Shown: piece by piece, positions 1 through 11,338 of the stretch | How the letters are laid out: every line of letters begins with the position of its first letter | How positions within the stretch are numbered: position 1 is the first letter of the stretch | Source of the DNA: Molossus alvarezi | Lineage: Eukaryota > Chordata > Mammalia > Chiroptera > Molossidae | Direction of reading: 5' to 3' | NCBI GenBank assembly: GCA_037176705.1 | Contig: CM073886.1 | Span: 434,001-498,000 of the forward strand | Length of the DNA stretch: 64,000 nucleotides | Translations under genes and position numbers: made by a program | The notes under the pieces: generated by a model | Seen by the model: the letters and a program-made list of their open reading frames with translations, nothing else | Databases searched by the model: none | Told to the model about the DNA's origin: nothing

Positions 1-188
1 CTGTGCTCCATTCAGACCCATGGTGTCCACTGCTCTGTGCTCCTCTCTCAGACCCATGGTCTCCCCTCTTCTGTGCTCCTTCAGACCCATGGTCTCCCAT
101 GCTCTTTGCACCTCTCTCAGACCCCTGGTCTCCTCTTTTCTGTGCTCCTTCTCAAACCCATGGTCTCCCCTACTCTTTGCTCCTCTCT

Positions 189-222
189 GAGACCCATAGA
201 CTCCTCTTCTCTGTGCCCCTCT
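189..222 (+). repeat. 34-bp variant unit class (type example)
   Basis: This subfamily starts GAGACCCATAGACTCC and ends GTGCCCCTCT. It lacks two bases of the CT tail and the CCATGG site. It recurs across the array, usually followed by another CAGACCCATGG unit with an AGCTCTGTGC or TGCTCTGTGC middle. The linked changes (GAGA start, CATAG core, GCCCC tail) mark it as a discrete lineage of units. Confidence 0.85.
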
Positions 223-258
223 CAGACCCATGGTCTCCCCAGCTCTGTGCTCCTCTCT

Positions 259-294
259 CAGACCCATGGTCTCCCCTGCTCTGTGCTCCTCTCT
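259..294 (+). repeat. Canonical 36-bp unit (type example)
   Basis: This copy matches what I take as the majority unit: core CAGACCCATGGTCTCC, then CCTGC, then a tail ending TGTGCTCCTCTCT. It carries an NcoI-type CCATGG and a GGTCTC hexamer. Translated as a repeat it gives QTHGLPCSVLLS, RPMVSPALCSSL and DPWSPLLCAPLS on the + strand, and REEHRAGETMGL and RGAQSRGDHGSE on the - strand. The sixth frame ends in TGA in every unit. The consensus was judged by eye. Confidence 0.9.
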
Positions 295-578
295 CAGAAC
301 CATGGTCTCTCTTCTCTGTGCTCCTCTCTCAGACCCATGGTGTCCCCTGCTCTTTGCTCCTCTCTCAGACCCATGGTCTCTACTGCTCTTTGCTCCTCTC
401 TCAGACCCATGGTCTTCCCTGCTCGGTGCTCCTCTCTCAGACCCATGGTCTCCCCTACTCGGTGCTCCTCTCTGAGACCCATAGAATACTCTTCTCTGTG
501 CCCCTCTCAGAACTATGGTGTCCCAGCTTTGTGCTCCTCTCTCAGACCCATGGTCTCCCCTGCTCTGTGCCCCTCTCT

Positions 579-613
579 CAGACCCATGGTCTCTCTTCTC
601 TGTGCTCCTCTCT
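579..613 (+). repeat. 35-bp variant unit class (type example)
   Basis: The middle of this unit reads TCTCTCTTCTCTG after the CCATGG core instead of the CCCCTGC form, which costs one base. The class recurs throughout the array and shifts every reading frame by one. It is one of two length variants that make long open frames wander between frames. Confidence 0.85.
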
Positions 614-1199
614 CAGACACATGGTCTCCCCAGTTCTGTGCTCCTCTCAGACACATGGTCTCCTCTTCTTGTGCCCCTCTCTCAGCATTATGGTCTCCCC
701 TGCTCTGTGCTCCTCTCTCAGACCCATGGTCTCCCCTGCTCTGTGCTCCTCTCTCAGGTCCATGGTCTCCCCTGCTCGGTGCTCCTCTCTCAGACCCATG
801 GTCTCTCTTCTCTGTGCTCCTCTCTCAGACCCATGGTCTCCCCTGCTCTGTGCTCCTCTCTCAGTCCCAGGGTCTCCCCTGCTGTGTGCTCTTCTCTGAG
901 ACCCATAGACTCCTCTTCTCTGTGCCCCTCTCAGACCCATGGTCTCCCCAGCTCTGTGCTCCTCTCTCAGACCCATGGTCTCTCTTCTCTGCTCCTCTCT
1001 CAGACCCATGGTCTCCCCTGCTCTGTGCTCCTCTCTGAGACCCATAGACTCCTCTTCTCTGTGCCCCTCTCAGACCCATGGTCTTCCCTGCTCTTTGCTC
1101 CTCTGTCAGACCATGGTCTCCCATGCACTTTGCTCTTCTCTCAGACCCATGGCCTCCCCTACTCTGTGCTCCTCTCTCACACCCATGATCTCCTCTTCT

Positions 1200-1945
1200 C
1201 TGTGCTCCATTCAGACCCATGGTCTCCACTGCTCTGTGCTCCTCTCTCAGACCCATGGTCTCCCCTCTTCTGTGCTCCTCTCAGACCCATGGTCTCCGAT
1301 GCTCTTTGCACCTCTCTCAGACCCCTGGTCTCCTCTTTTCTGTGCTCCTTCTCAAACCCATGGTCTCCCCTACCCTTTGCTCCTCTCTGAGACCCATAGA
1401 CTCCTCTTCTCTGTGCCCCTCTCAGACCCATGGTCTCCCCAGCTCTGTGCTCCTCTCTCAGACCCATGGTCTCCCCTGCTCTGTGCTCCTCTCTCAGAAC
1501 CATGGTCTCTCTTCTCTGTGCTCCTCTCTCAGACCCATGGTGTCCCCTGCTCTTTGCTCCTCTCTCAGACCCATGGTCTCTACTGCTCTTTGCTCCTCTC
1601 TCAGACCCATGGTCTTCCCTGCTCGGTGCTCCTCTCTCAGACCCATGGTCTCCCCTACTCGGTGCTCCTCTCTGAGACCCATAGAATACTCTTCTCTGTG
1701 CCCCTCTCAGAACTATGGTGTCCCAGCTTTGTGCTCCTCTCTCAGACCCATGGTCTCCCCTGCTCTGTGCCCCTCTCTCAGACCCATGGTCTCTCTTCTC
1801 TGTGCTCCTCTCTCAGACACATGGTCTCCCCAGTTCTGTGCTCCTCTCAGACACATGGTCTCCTCTTCTTGTGCCCCTCTCTCAGCCTTATGGTCTCCCC
1901 TGCTCTGTGCTCCTCTCTCAGACCCATGGTCTCTCTTCTCTGTGC
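1200..1945 (+). repeat. About 1.2-kb higher-order block, copy 2
   Basis: This is a near-identical partner of 1-745, offset by 1,200 bp. Scattered single-base differences are visible, for example GATGC for CATGC near 1,300. After about 1,945 the unit order follows a different path that is itself duplicated downstream. Confidence 0.8.
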
Positions 1946-2860
1946 TCGTCTCTCAGACCCATGGTCTCCCCGGCTCTTTGCTCCTCTCTCAGACCCATGG
2001 TCTCCCTTGCTCTTTGCTCTTCTCTCAGACGCATTGTCTCCCCTGCTCAGTGTTCCACTCTCAGACCCATGGTCTCTCTTCTGTGTGCTCCTCTCTCAGA
2101 CCCATAATCTCCCCTGCTCTGTGCTCCTCTCTCAGACCCTTGGACTACCCTGCTCTGTGCTCCTCTCTGAGACCCATAGACTCCTCTTATCTGTGCCCCT
2201 CTCAGACCCATGGTCTCCCCAGCTCTGTGCTCCTCTCTCAGACCCATGGTCTCCCCTGCTCTGTGCTCCTCTCTGAGACCCATAGACTCCTCTTCTCTGT
2301 GCCCTTCTCAGACCCATGGTCTCCCTTGCTCTTTGCTCCTCTGTCAGACCCATGGTCTCCCCTGCACTTTGCTATTCTCTCAGACCCATGGGCTCCCCTA
2401 CTCTGTGCTCCTCTCTCACACCCATGATCTCCTCTTCTCTGTGCTCCATTCAGACCCATGGTCTCCACTGCTCTGTGCTCCTCTCTCAGACCCATGGTCT
2501 CCCCTCTTCTGTGTTCCTCTCAGACCCATGGTCTCCCATGTTCTTTGCACCTCTCTCAGTCCCTTGGTCTCCTCTTCTCTGTGCACCTCTCTCAGCCCAT
2601 GGTCTCCCCTACTCTTTGCTCCTCTCTGAGACACATAGACTCGCCTTCTCTGTGCCCCTCTCAGACCCATTGTCTCCCCAGCTCTGTGCTCCTCTCAGAC
2701 CCATGGTCTCCCCTTCACTGTGCACCTCTCTCAGACCCATGGTCTCTCTTCTCTGTGCTCCTCTCTCGTACCCATGGTCTCCCCAACTCTGTGCTCCTCT
2801 CTCAGACCCATGGTCTCCTCTTCTCTGTGCTCCTCTCTCAGAGTTATGGTCTCCACAGCT
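1485..2860 (+). repeat. About 1.4-kb higher-order block, copy 1
   Basis: The unit order here reappears at 2,865-4,272. The offset is 1,380 bp at the start and 1,416 bp from about 1,680 on, so the second copy gained one 36-bp unit. The right end carries a distinctive CAGAGTTATGG unit near 2,840 that joins directly into the start of copy 2, as expected of a tandem duplication junction. Confidence 0.8.
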
Positions 2861-2864
2861 CTGT

Positions 2865-4272
2865 GCTCCTCTCTCAGAACCATGGTCTCTCTTCTCTGTG
2901 CTCCTCTCTCAGACCCATGGTGTCCCCTGCTCTTTGCTCCTCTCTCAGACCCATGGTCTCTACTGCTCTTTGCTCCTCTGTCAGATCCATGGTCTCCCCT
3001 GCTCGGTGCTCCTCTCTCAGACCCATGGTCTCCCCTGCTCGGTGCTCCTCTCTCAGACCCATGGTCTCCCCTACTCGGTTCTCCTCTCTGAGACCCATAG
3101 AATACTCTTCTCTGTGCCCCTCTCAGAACCATGGTGTCCCAGCTCTGTGCTCCTGTCTCAGACCCATGGTCTCCCCTGCTCTGTGCCCCTCTTTCAGACC
3201 CATGGTCTCTCTTCTCTGTGCTCCTCTCTCAGACACATGGTCTCCCCAGTTCTGTGCTCCTCTCAGACACATGGTCTCCTCTTCTTGTGCCCCTCTCTCA
3301 GCCTTATGGTTACCCCTGCTCTGTGCTCCTCTCTCAGACCCATGGTCTCTCTTCTCTGTGCTCGTCTCTCAGACCCATGGTCTCCCCGGCTCTTTGCTCC
3401 TCTCTCAGACCCATGGTCTCCCTTGCTCTTTGCTCTTCTCTCAGACGCATTGTCTCCCCTGCTCGGTGTTCCACTCTCAGACCCATGGTCTCTCTTCTGT
3501 GTGCTCCTCTCTCAGACCCATAATCTCCCCTGCTCTGTGCTCCTCTCTCAGACCCTTGGACTCCCCTGCTCTGTGCTCCTCTCTGAGACCCATAGACTCC
3601 TCTTATCTGTGCCCCTCTCAGACCCATGGTCTCCCCAGCTCTGTGCTCCTCTCTCAGACCCATGGTCTCCCCTGCTCTGTGCTCCTCTCTGAGACCCATA
3701 GACTCCTCTTCTCTGTGCCCTTCTCAGACCCATGGTCTCCCTTGCTCTTTGCTCCTCTGTCAGACCCATGGTCTCCCCTGCACTTTGCTATTCTCTCAGA
3801 CCCATGGGCTCCCCTACTCTGTGCTCCTCTCTCACACCCATGATCTCCTCTTCTCTGTGCTCCATTCAGACCCATGGTCTCCACTGCTCTGTGCTCCTCT
3901 CTCAGACCCATGGTCTCCCCTCTTCTGTGTTCCTCTCAGACCCATGGTCTCCCATGTTCTTTGCACCTCTCTCAGTCCCTTGGTCTCCTCTTCTCTGTGC
4001 ACCTCTCTCAGCCCATGGTCTCCCCTACTCTTTCCTCCTCTCTGAGACACATAGACTCGCCTTCTCTGTGCCCCTCTCAGACCCATTGTCTCCCCAGCTC
4101 TGTGCTCCTCTCTCAGACCCATGGTCTCCCCTTCACTGTGCACCTCTCTCAGACCCATGGTCTCTCTTCTCTGTGCTCCTCTCTCGTACCCATGGTCTCC
4201 CCAACTCTGTGCTCCTCTCTCAGACCCATGGTCTCCTCTTCTCTGTGCTCCTCTCTCAGAGTTATGGTCTCC
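2865..4272 (+). repeat. About 1.4-kb higher-order block, copy 2
   Basis: Tandem partner of 1,485-2,860, ending with the same CAGAGTTATGG unit near 4,258. It contains one additional 36-bp unit of the CCCTGCTCGGTGC type around 3,010-3,080. Confidence 0.8.
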
Positions 4273-5464
4273 CCTGCTCTGTGCTCCTCTCTCAGACCCA
4301 TGGTCTCCCCTGCTCTTTGCTCTTCTCTCAGACCCATGGACTCCCCTGCTCGGTGCTCCTCTCTCAGACCCATGGTCTCTCTACTCTGCTCCTCTCTTAG
4401 ACCCATGATCTTCTCTTCTCTGTGCTCGTCTCTCAGCCTTATGGTCTCCCCTGCTCTGTGCTCCTCTCTCAGACCCATGGTCTCCCCTTCACTGTGCACC
4501 TCTCTCAGACCCATGGACTCTCCTCTCTGTGCTCCTCTCTCGTACCCATGATCTCCCAAACTCTGTGCTCCTCTCTCAGACCCATGGTCTCCTCTTCTCT
4601 GTGCTCCTCTCTCAGACTTATCGTCTCCCCTGCTCTGTGCTCCTCTCTCAGAATCATGGTCTCTCCTGCTCTGTGTTCCTCTCTGAGAACCATGGTCTCC
4701 CCTGCTCTGTGCTCCTCTCTTAGATCCATAGACACCTCTTCTGTGTTCCCCTCTCAGACCCATGGTCTTCCCAGCTCTGTGCTCCTCTCTCAGACCCATG
4801 GTCTCCCCTCTTCTGTGCTCCTCTCAGACCCATGGTCTCCACTGCTCTTTGCTCTTCTATCTGACCCATGGTCTCCCCTGCTCGGTGCTCCTCCCCCAGA
4901 CCCATTGTCTCTCTTCTCTGTGCTCCTCTCTCAGACCCATGGTCTCCCCTGCTCTGTACTCCTCTCTCAGACCCATGGTCTTCCCCGCTCTGTGCTTCTC
5001 TCTCAGACCCATCGTCTCCACTGTTATGTGCTCCTTTTTCAGACCCATGGTCTCCCTTGCTCTTTGCTCTTCTCTCAGACCCATGGTCTCCCCTGCTCGG
5101 TCCTCCTCTCTCAGACCCATGGTCTCTCTTCTCTGTGCTCCTCTCTCAGACCCATGGTCTCCCCTATCTGTGCTCCTCTCTCAGTCCCATGGTCTCCCCT
5201 GCTGTGTGCTCCTCTCTGAGACCCATAGACTCCTCTTCTCTGTGCCCCTCTCAGACCCATGGTCTCCCCAGCTCTGTGCTCCTCTCTCAGACCCATGGTC
5301 TCCCCTCTTCTGTGCTCCTCTCAGACCCATGGTCTCTCCTGCTCTTTCCACCTCTCTCAGACACTTGGTCTCCTCTTCTCTGGGCTCCTCTCTCAGTACA
5401 TGGTCTCCCCTGCTCTGTGCTCCTTTCTCAGACCCATGGTCTCCCCTGCTCTGTGCTCCTCTCT

Positions 5465-5680
5465 CAGACCCATGGTCCCCTCTTCTCTGTGATCTACTCT
5501 GAGACCCATGGTCTCCACTGCTGTGAGCTCCACTCTCAGACCCATGGTCTCCCCTGCTCTGTGCTCCTCTCTCAGACCCATGGTCCCCTCTTCTCTGTGA
5601 TCTACTCTGAGACCCATGGTCTCCACTGCTGTGAGCTCCACTCTCAGAACCATGGTCTCCCCTGCTCTGTGCTCCTCTCT
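5465..5680 (+). repeat. 108-bp trimer duplicated in tandem
   Basis: Three successive units (one with GGTCCCCTC, one with GTGATCTACTC feeding a GAGACCC core, one with GTGAGCTCCACTC) are repeated exactly 108 bp later: GATCTACT occurs at 5,491 and 5,599. Related blocks near 10,640 and 13,690 have only one copy, so the expansion is local. Confidence 0.85.
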
Positions 5681-5769
5681 CAGACCCATGGTCTCCCCTG
5701 CTCGGTGCTTTTTTCTCAGAGCCATGGTCTCCTCTTCTCTGTTTTCCTTCCTCAGACCCATGTTCTCCC

Positions 5770-6262
5770 CTTGTCTGTGCTACTATCTCAGACACATGGT
5801 CTCCTCTTCTCTTTGTTCCTATCTCAGTCCCATGGTATCCCCTTTTCTGTGCTCCTATCTCAGTCCCATGGTATCCTCTTCTGTGTGCTCCTCTCTCAGA
5901 CCCATGGTTTCCCATGCTCTGTGCTCCTATCTCAGACACATGGTCTCCCCTGCTCTGTGCCCCTCTCTCAGACACATGTTCTCCTCTTCTCGGGGCTCCT
6001 CTGTAAGACCCATATACTCCTCTTCAATGGGATCTTCTGTCACACGCATTGTTTCCTCTTCTTCTGGCTTCTCTCTCAGACCCATGGTCTCCCGTGCTCT
6101 GTGCTCTTCTCTCAGACCCATGGTCTCCTCTGCTCTGTGCTCCTCTCCCAGACCCAATTTCTCCCCTGCTCTGTGCTCCTCTCTCAGACCCATGGTATCT
6201 TCTTCTCTGGGCCAGTCTCTCATACCCATGGTCTCCTCTTCTCTGGGATCCTCTCTGTGACC
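5770..6262 (+). repeat. Dispersed block family marked by CGGGGCTCCTCTGTAAG
   Basis: A run of about 14 units in fixed order carries the rare marker CGGGGCTCCTCTGTAAG, then a CATATACTCC unit and a TTGTTTCCTC unit. The marker's CGGGG occurs at 5,991, 18,005, 26,223, 35,543, 38,892, 47,456, 50,805 and 55,306. The first copy is the most diverged. Spacings of 8,218, 11,913 and 4,501 bp match the large duplications, so six of the eight copies pair off by segmental duplication. Confidence 0.85.
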
Positions 6263-6633
6263 CATGGTCTCTCCTGCTCTGTGCTCCTCTCTCAGACCCA
6301 TGGTCTCCCGTTCTCTGTGTTCCTCTCTCAGTCCCATGGTCTCCCCTTCTCTGTGCTCCTCTCTCAGACCCATGGTCTTCCCTGCTCTGCGCTACTCTCC
6401 AGTTCCCATGGCGTCATCTTCTCTGTGCTCCTCTCTCTGACCCATGGTCTCCTCTTCTGTGCTCTTCTCTCAGACCCATGGTCTCCTCTGCTCTGTGCTC
6501 CTCTCCCAGACCCAATTTCTCCCCTGCTCTGTGCTCCTCTCTGAGACCCATGGTATCTTCTTCTCTGGGCCCCTCTCTCATACCCATGGTCTCCTCTTCT
6601 CTGGGATCCTCTCTCTGACCCATGGTCTCCCCT
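6100..6633 (+). repeat. 358-bp duplication
   Basis: The stretch from about 6,103 to 6,275 recurs at about 6,461-6,633. The unusual CCCAATTTCTCCCC segment starts at 6,153 and again at 6,511. The units in between (GTTCCTCTCTCAGTCCC type and the CTCCAGTTCCCATGGCG unit) are not duplicated. Confidence 0.75.
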
Positions 6634-6929
6634 GCTCTGTGCTCCTCTTACAGACCCATGGTCTCCCCTCTCTTTGCTCCTCTCTCAGACCCATGGTCTC
6701 CCCTGCTCTTTGCTCCTCTCTCAGACCCATGGTCTCCCCTGCTCTGTGCTCCTCTCTCAGACCCATGGTCGCTCTTCTCTGTGCTCCTCTCTCAGACCAA
6801 TGGTCTCCCCTGCTCTGTTCTCCTCTCTCAGCCCCATGGTCTCCCCTGCTCTTTGCATTTCTCTCAGAACCATGGTCTCCCTTACTCTGTGCTCCTCTCT
6901 CAGACCCATGGTCTCCTTTTCTCTGGGCT

Positions 6930-7690
6930 CCTCTGTCAGACCCATAGACTCCTCTACTCTGGGCTCCTCTCTCAGACACATGGTCTCCTCTTCTCTTTGT
7001 TCCTCTCTCAGACCCATGGGCTACTGTTCTCTGTGCTCCTCTCTCAGAACCATGGTCTCCCTTCTCTGAGCTCCTCTCTCAGATCTATAGTCTCCCCTGG
7101 TTTTTGCACCTCTTTCAGACCCCTGGTCTCCCCTGTTCTGTGCTCCTCTCTCACACGCAAGATCTCCTCTTCTCAATGCTCCTCTCAGACCCATAGTCTC
7201 CCTGTTTTTTGCACCTCACTCAGACCCATGGTCTTCTTCTCTCTGGGCTCCTCTCTCAGACCTATAGTCTCCCCTGCTCTGTGCTCCTCTCTCAAACCCA
7301 TGGTCTCCTCTGCTCTGTGCTCCTTTCTCAGACCCATGGTCTCCCCGGCTATGTGCTCCTCTCTCAGACCAATGGTCCCCTGTTCTCTGATCCACTCTGA
7401 GACCCATGGTCTCCACTGCTCTGAGCTCCACTCTCAGACCCATGGTCTCCCCTGCTCTGTGCTCCTCTCTCAGACCCATAGACTCCTCTTCTCTGTGCCC
7501 CTCTCAGACCCATGATCTCCCCTGCTCTGTGCTCCTCTATCAGAGCCATGGTCTCCACTTCTCTGGGTTCCTCTCTCAGACCCATGGTATCCCCTTCCAT
7601 GTGCTCCTCTCTCAGACCCATGGTCTCCCGTAGTCTATGCTCCTCTCTCAGTCCCATCGCCTCATCTTCTCTGTGCTCCTCTCTCAGACC
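6930..7690 (+). repeat. Dispersed block family marked by GGTTTTTGCACCTC
   Basis: The ordered landmarks GGGCTACTG, GATCTATAG, GGTTTTTGCACC, CACACGCAAG, GTTCTCTGATCC and AGTCTATGCTCC recur in the same order near 39,840-40,620, 43,300-44,080, 51,755-52,535 and 56,255-57,035. CTACTG at 7,021 pairs with 39,923. The offset changes by about 36 bp across the block, so one unit was gained or lost. This is a long-range relationship, about 33 kb. Confidence 0.75.
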
Positions 7691-8287
7691 CATGGTCTCC
7701 CCTCTTCTGTGCTCCTCTCAGACCCATGGTCTCCACTGCTCTTTGCTCTTCTATCGGACCCATGGTCTCCCCTGCTCGGTGCTCCTCCCCAAGAGCCATT
7801 GTCTCTCTTCTCTGTGCTCCTCTCTCAGACCCATGGTCTCCCCTGCTCTGTACTCCTCTCTCAGACCCATGGTCTCCCCTGCTCGGTGCTCCTCACTCAG
7901 ACCCATGGTCTCCCCTACTCTGTGCTCCTCTCTGAGACCCATAGAATACTCTTCTCTGTGCCCTTGTCAGAACCATGGTGTCCCAGCTCTGTGCTCCTCT
8001 CTCAGACCCATGGTCTCCCCTGCTCTGTGCCCACCTCTCAGACCCATGGTCTCTCTTCTCTGTGCTCCTCTCTCAGACACATGGTCTCCCCAGTTCAGTG
8101 CTCCTCTCTCAGACACATGGTCTCCTCTTCTCTGTGCTCCTCTCTCAGCCTTATGGTGTCCCCTGCTCTGTGCTCCTCTCTCAGACCCATGGTCTCTTTT
8201 CTCTGTGCTCCTCTCTCAGACCCATTGTCTCCCCGGCTTTATGCTCCTCTCTGAGACCCATGGTCTCCTCTGCTCTTTGCTCTTCTC

Positions 8288-11200
8288 TCAGACCCATGGT
8301 CTCCCCTGCTCGGTGCTCCTCCCCAAGAGCCATTGTCTCTCTTCTCTGTGCTCCTCTCTCAGACCCATGGTCTCCCCTGCTCTGTACTCCTCTCTCAGAC
8401 CCATGGTCTCCCCTGCTCTGTGCTCCTCTCTCAGACCCTTGGACTCCCCTGCTCTGTGATCCTCTCTGAGACCCATAGACTCCTCTTCTCTGTGCCCCTC
8501 TCAGACCCATAGTCTCCCCAGCTCTGTGCTCCTCTCTCAGACCCATGGTCTCCCGTGCTCTGTGCTCCTCTCTCAGAACCATGGTCTCCCCTCCTCTGTG
8601 CCCCTCTCTCAGACCCATGGTCTCTCTTCTCTGTGCTCCTCTCTCAGACACATGGTCTCCCCATTTCTGTGCACCTCTCTCAGACCCATGGTCTCCCCTG
8701 CTCTGTGCTCCTCTCTGAGACCCATAGACTCCTCTTCCTTGTGCCCCTCTCAGACCCATGGTCTCCCCTGCTCTTTGCTCCTCTGTCTGACCCATGGTCT
8801 CCCATGCACTTTGCTCTTCTCTCAGACCCATGGCCTCCCCTACTCTGTGCTCCTCTCTCTCACCCATGATCTCCTCTTCTCTGTGCTCCATTCAGACCCA
8901 TGGTGTCCACTGCTCTGTGCTCCTCTCTCAGACCCATGGTCTCTCCTCTTCTGTGCTCCTTCAGACCCATGGTCTCCCATGCTCTTTGCACCTCTCTCAG
9001 ACTCCTGGTCTCCTGTTTTCTGTGCTCCTTCTCAGACCCATGGTCTCCCCTACTCTGTGCTCCTCTCTGAGACCCATAGACTCCTCTTCTCTGTGCCCCT
9101 CTCAGACCCATTGTCTCCACAGCTCTGTGCTCCTCTCTCAGAACCATGGTCTCTCTTCTCTGTGCTCCTCTCTCAGACCCATGGTGTCCCCTGCTCTTTG
9201 CTCCTCTCTCAGACCCATGGTCTCTACTGCTCTTTGCTCCTCTGTCAGATCCATGGTCTCCCCTGCTCGGTGCTCCTCTCTCAGACCCATGGTCTCCCCT
9301 GCTCGGTGCTCCTCTCTCAGACCCATGGTCTCCCCTACTCGGTGCTCCTCTCTGAGACCCATAGAATACTCTTCTCTGTGCCCCTCTCAGAACCATGGTG
9401 TCCCAGCTCTGTGCTCCTGTCTCAGACCCATGGTCTCCCCTGCTCTGTGCCCCTCTTTCAGACCCATGGTCTCTCTTCTCTGTGCTCCTCTCTCAGACAC
9501 ATGGTCTCCCCAGTTCTGTGCTCCTCTCTCAGACACATGGTCTCCTCTTCTCTGTGCCCCTCTCTCATCCTTATGGTCTCCCCTGCTCTGTGCTCCTCTC
9601 TCAGACCCATGGTCTCTCTGCTCTGTGCTCCTCTCTCAGACCCATGGTCTCCCCGGCTCTTTGCTCCTCTCTCAGACCCATGGTCTCCCCTGCTCTTTGC
9701 TCTTCTCTCAGACGCATGGCCTCACCTGCTCGGTGTTCCTCTCTCAGACCCATGGTCTCTCTTCTCTGTGCTCCTCTCTCAGACCCATGGTCTCCCCTGC
9801 TCTGTGCTCCTCTCTCAGACCCTTGGACTCCCCTGCTCTGTGCTCCTCTCTGAGACCCATAGACTCCTCTTCTCTGTGCCCTTCTCATACCCATGGTCTC
9901 CCTTGCTCTTTGCTCCTCTGTCAGACCCATGGTCTCCCCTGCACTTTGCTCTTCTCTCAGACCCATGGCCTCCCCTACTCTGTGCTCCTCTCTCACATCC
10001 ATGATCTCCTCTTCTCTGTGCTCCATTCAGACCCATGGTCTCCACTGCTCTGTGCTCCTCTCTCAGACCCATGGTCTCCCCTCTTCTGTGTTCCTCTCAG
10101 ACCCATGGTCTCCCATGCTCTTTACCCCTCTCTTAGTCTCTTGGTCTCCTCTTCTCTGTGCACCTCTCAGCCCATGGTCTCCCCTAATCTGTGCTCCTCT
10201 CTGAGACACATATACTCGCCTTGTCTGTGCCCCTCTAAAACCCTATGTCTCCCCTGCTCGGTGCTCATCTCTCAGAATCATGGTCTCTCTTCTCTTTGCT
10301 CCTCTCTCAGACCCATGGTCTCCCCTGCTCTGTGCTCCTCTCTCAGTCCCATGGTCTCCCCTGCTGTGTGCTCCTCTCTGAGACCCATAGACTCCTCTCC
10401 TCTGTGCCTCTCTCAGACCCATGGTCTCGCCAGCTCTGTGCTCCTCTCTCAGACCCATGGTCTCCCCTCTTCTGTGCTCCTCTCAGACCCATGGCCTCCC
10501 CTGCTCTTTGCAAGTCTCTCAGACACTTGGTCTCCTCTTCTCTGGGCACCTCTCTCAGCACATGGTCTCCCCTGCTCTGTGCTCCTTTCTCAGACCCATG
10601 GTCTCCCCAGCTCTGTGCTCCTCTCTCAGACCCATGGTCCCCTCTTCTCTGTGATCCACTCTGAGACCCATGGTCTCCACTGCTGTGAGCTCCACTCTCA
10701 GAACCATGGTCTCCCCTGCTCTGTGCTCCTCTCTCAGACCCATGGTCTCCCCTGCTCTTTGCTCTTCTCTCAGACACATGGTCTCCTCTGCTCGGTGCTT
10801 TTTTCTCAGAGCCATGGTCTCCTCTTCTCTGTTTTCCTTTCTCAGACCCACGTTCTCCCCTTGTCTGTGCTCCTCTCTGAGACCCATGGTCTCCCCTGCT
10901 CTGTGCTCCTCTCTCAGACCCATGGTCTCCCCTCTCTGTGCCCTTCTCAGACCCATGGTTTCCCCATCTATGTTTTCCGCCCTCAGACACATGGTCGCTT
11001 CTTCTCTGTGCCTCTCTCTCAGACCCATGGTCTCCCCTACTCTGTCCACCTCTCTCAGACCCATTGTCTCCCTGCACTGTGCTCCTCTGTCTGAACTTGG
11101 TCTCCCCTGCTCTGTTCTCCTGCCTCAGACACATGGTCTCCTCTTCTCTGTGCCTCTCGCTCAGACCCATGGTTTCCCCTACTCTGTCCACCTCACTCAG

Positions 11201-11338
11201 ACCCATTGTCTCCCCTGCTCTTTGCTCCTTTCTGAGACCCATGATCACCTCTTCTCTGTGCTCCATTAAGACCTATGGTCTACCCTGCTCTGTGCTCCTC
11301 TCTCAGACCTATGGTCTCCCCTTCACTGTGCACCTCTC
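8288..11338 (+). repeat. 3,051-bp higher-order repeat, copy 1
   Basis: All landmarks I compared here recur exactly 3,051 bp downstream, so both copies have the same length. The junction at 11,338/11,339 falls inside a CAGACCCATGG unit followed by CTCCCCTGCTCGGTGC, the typical outcome of unequal exchange between aligned units. It includes the truncated GTCTGAACTTGG unit near 11,090. Confidence 0.88.

Larger units (their letters stand above)
1..745 (+). repeat. About 1.2-kb higher-order block, copy 1 (5' part)
   Basis: The order of variant units here is repeated from about 1,200 onward at an offset of 1,199-1,200 bp. It includes the landmark CTCCATTCAG, the TTTTCTGTGC unit and the GAATACTC unit. 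Similarity is lost near 745, where unit order diverges. The left end is cut by the window edge. Confidence 0.8.
4273..8287 (+). repeat. Mosaic stretch of monomers and short duplications
   Basis: The stretch is continuous 34-36-bp units without an adjacent kilobase-scale partner. It holds a 108-bp duplication at 5,465-5,680 and a 358-bp duplication at 6,100-6,633. It also holds diverged relatives of blocks found 10-50 kb away, at about 5,770-6,262 and 6,930-7,690. No gene or non-repeat sequence was seen. Confidence 0.75.
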
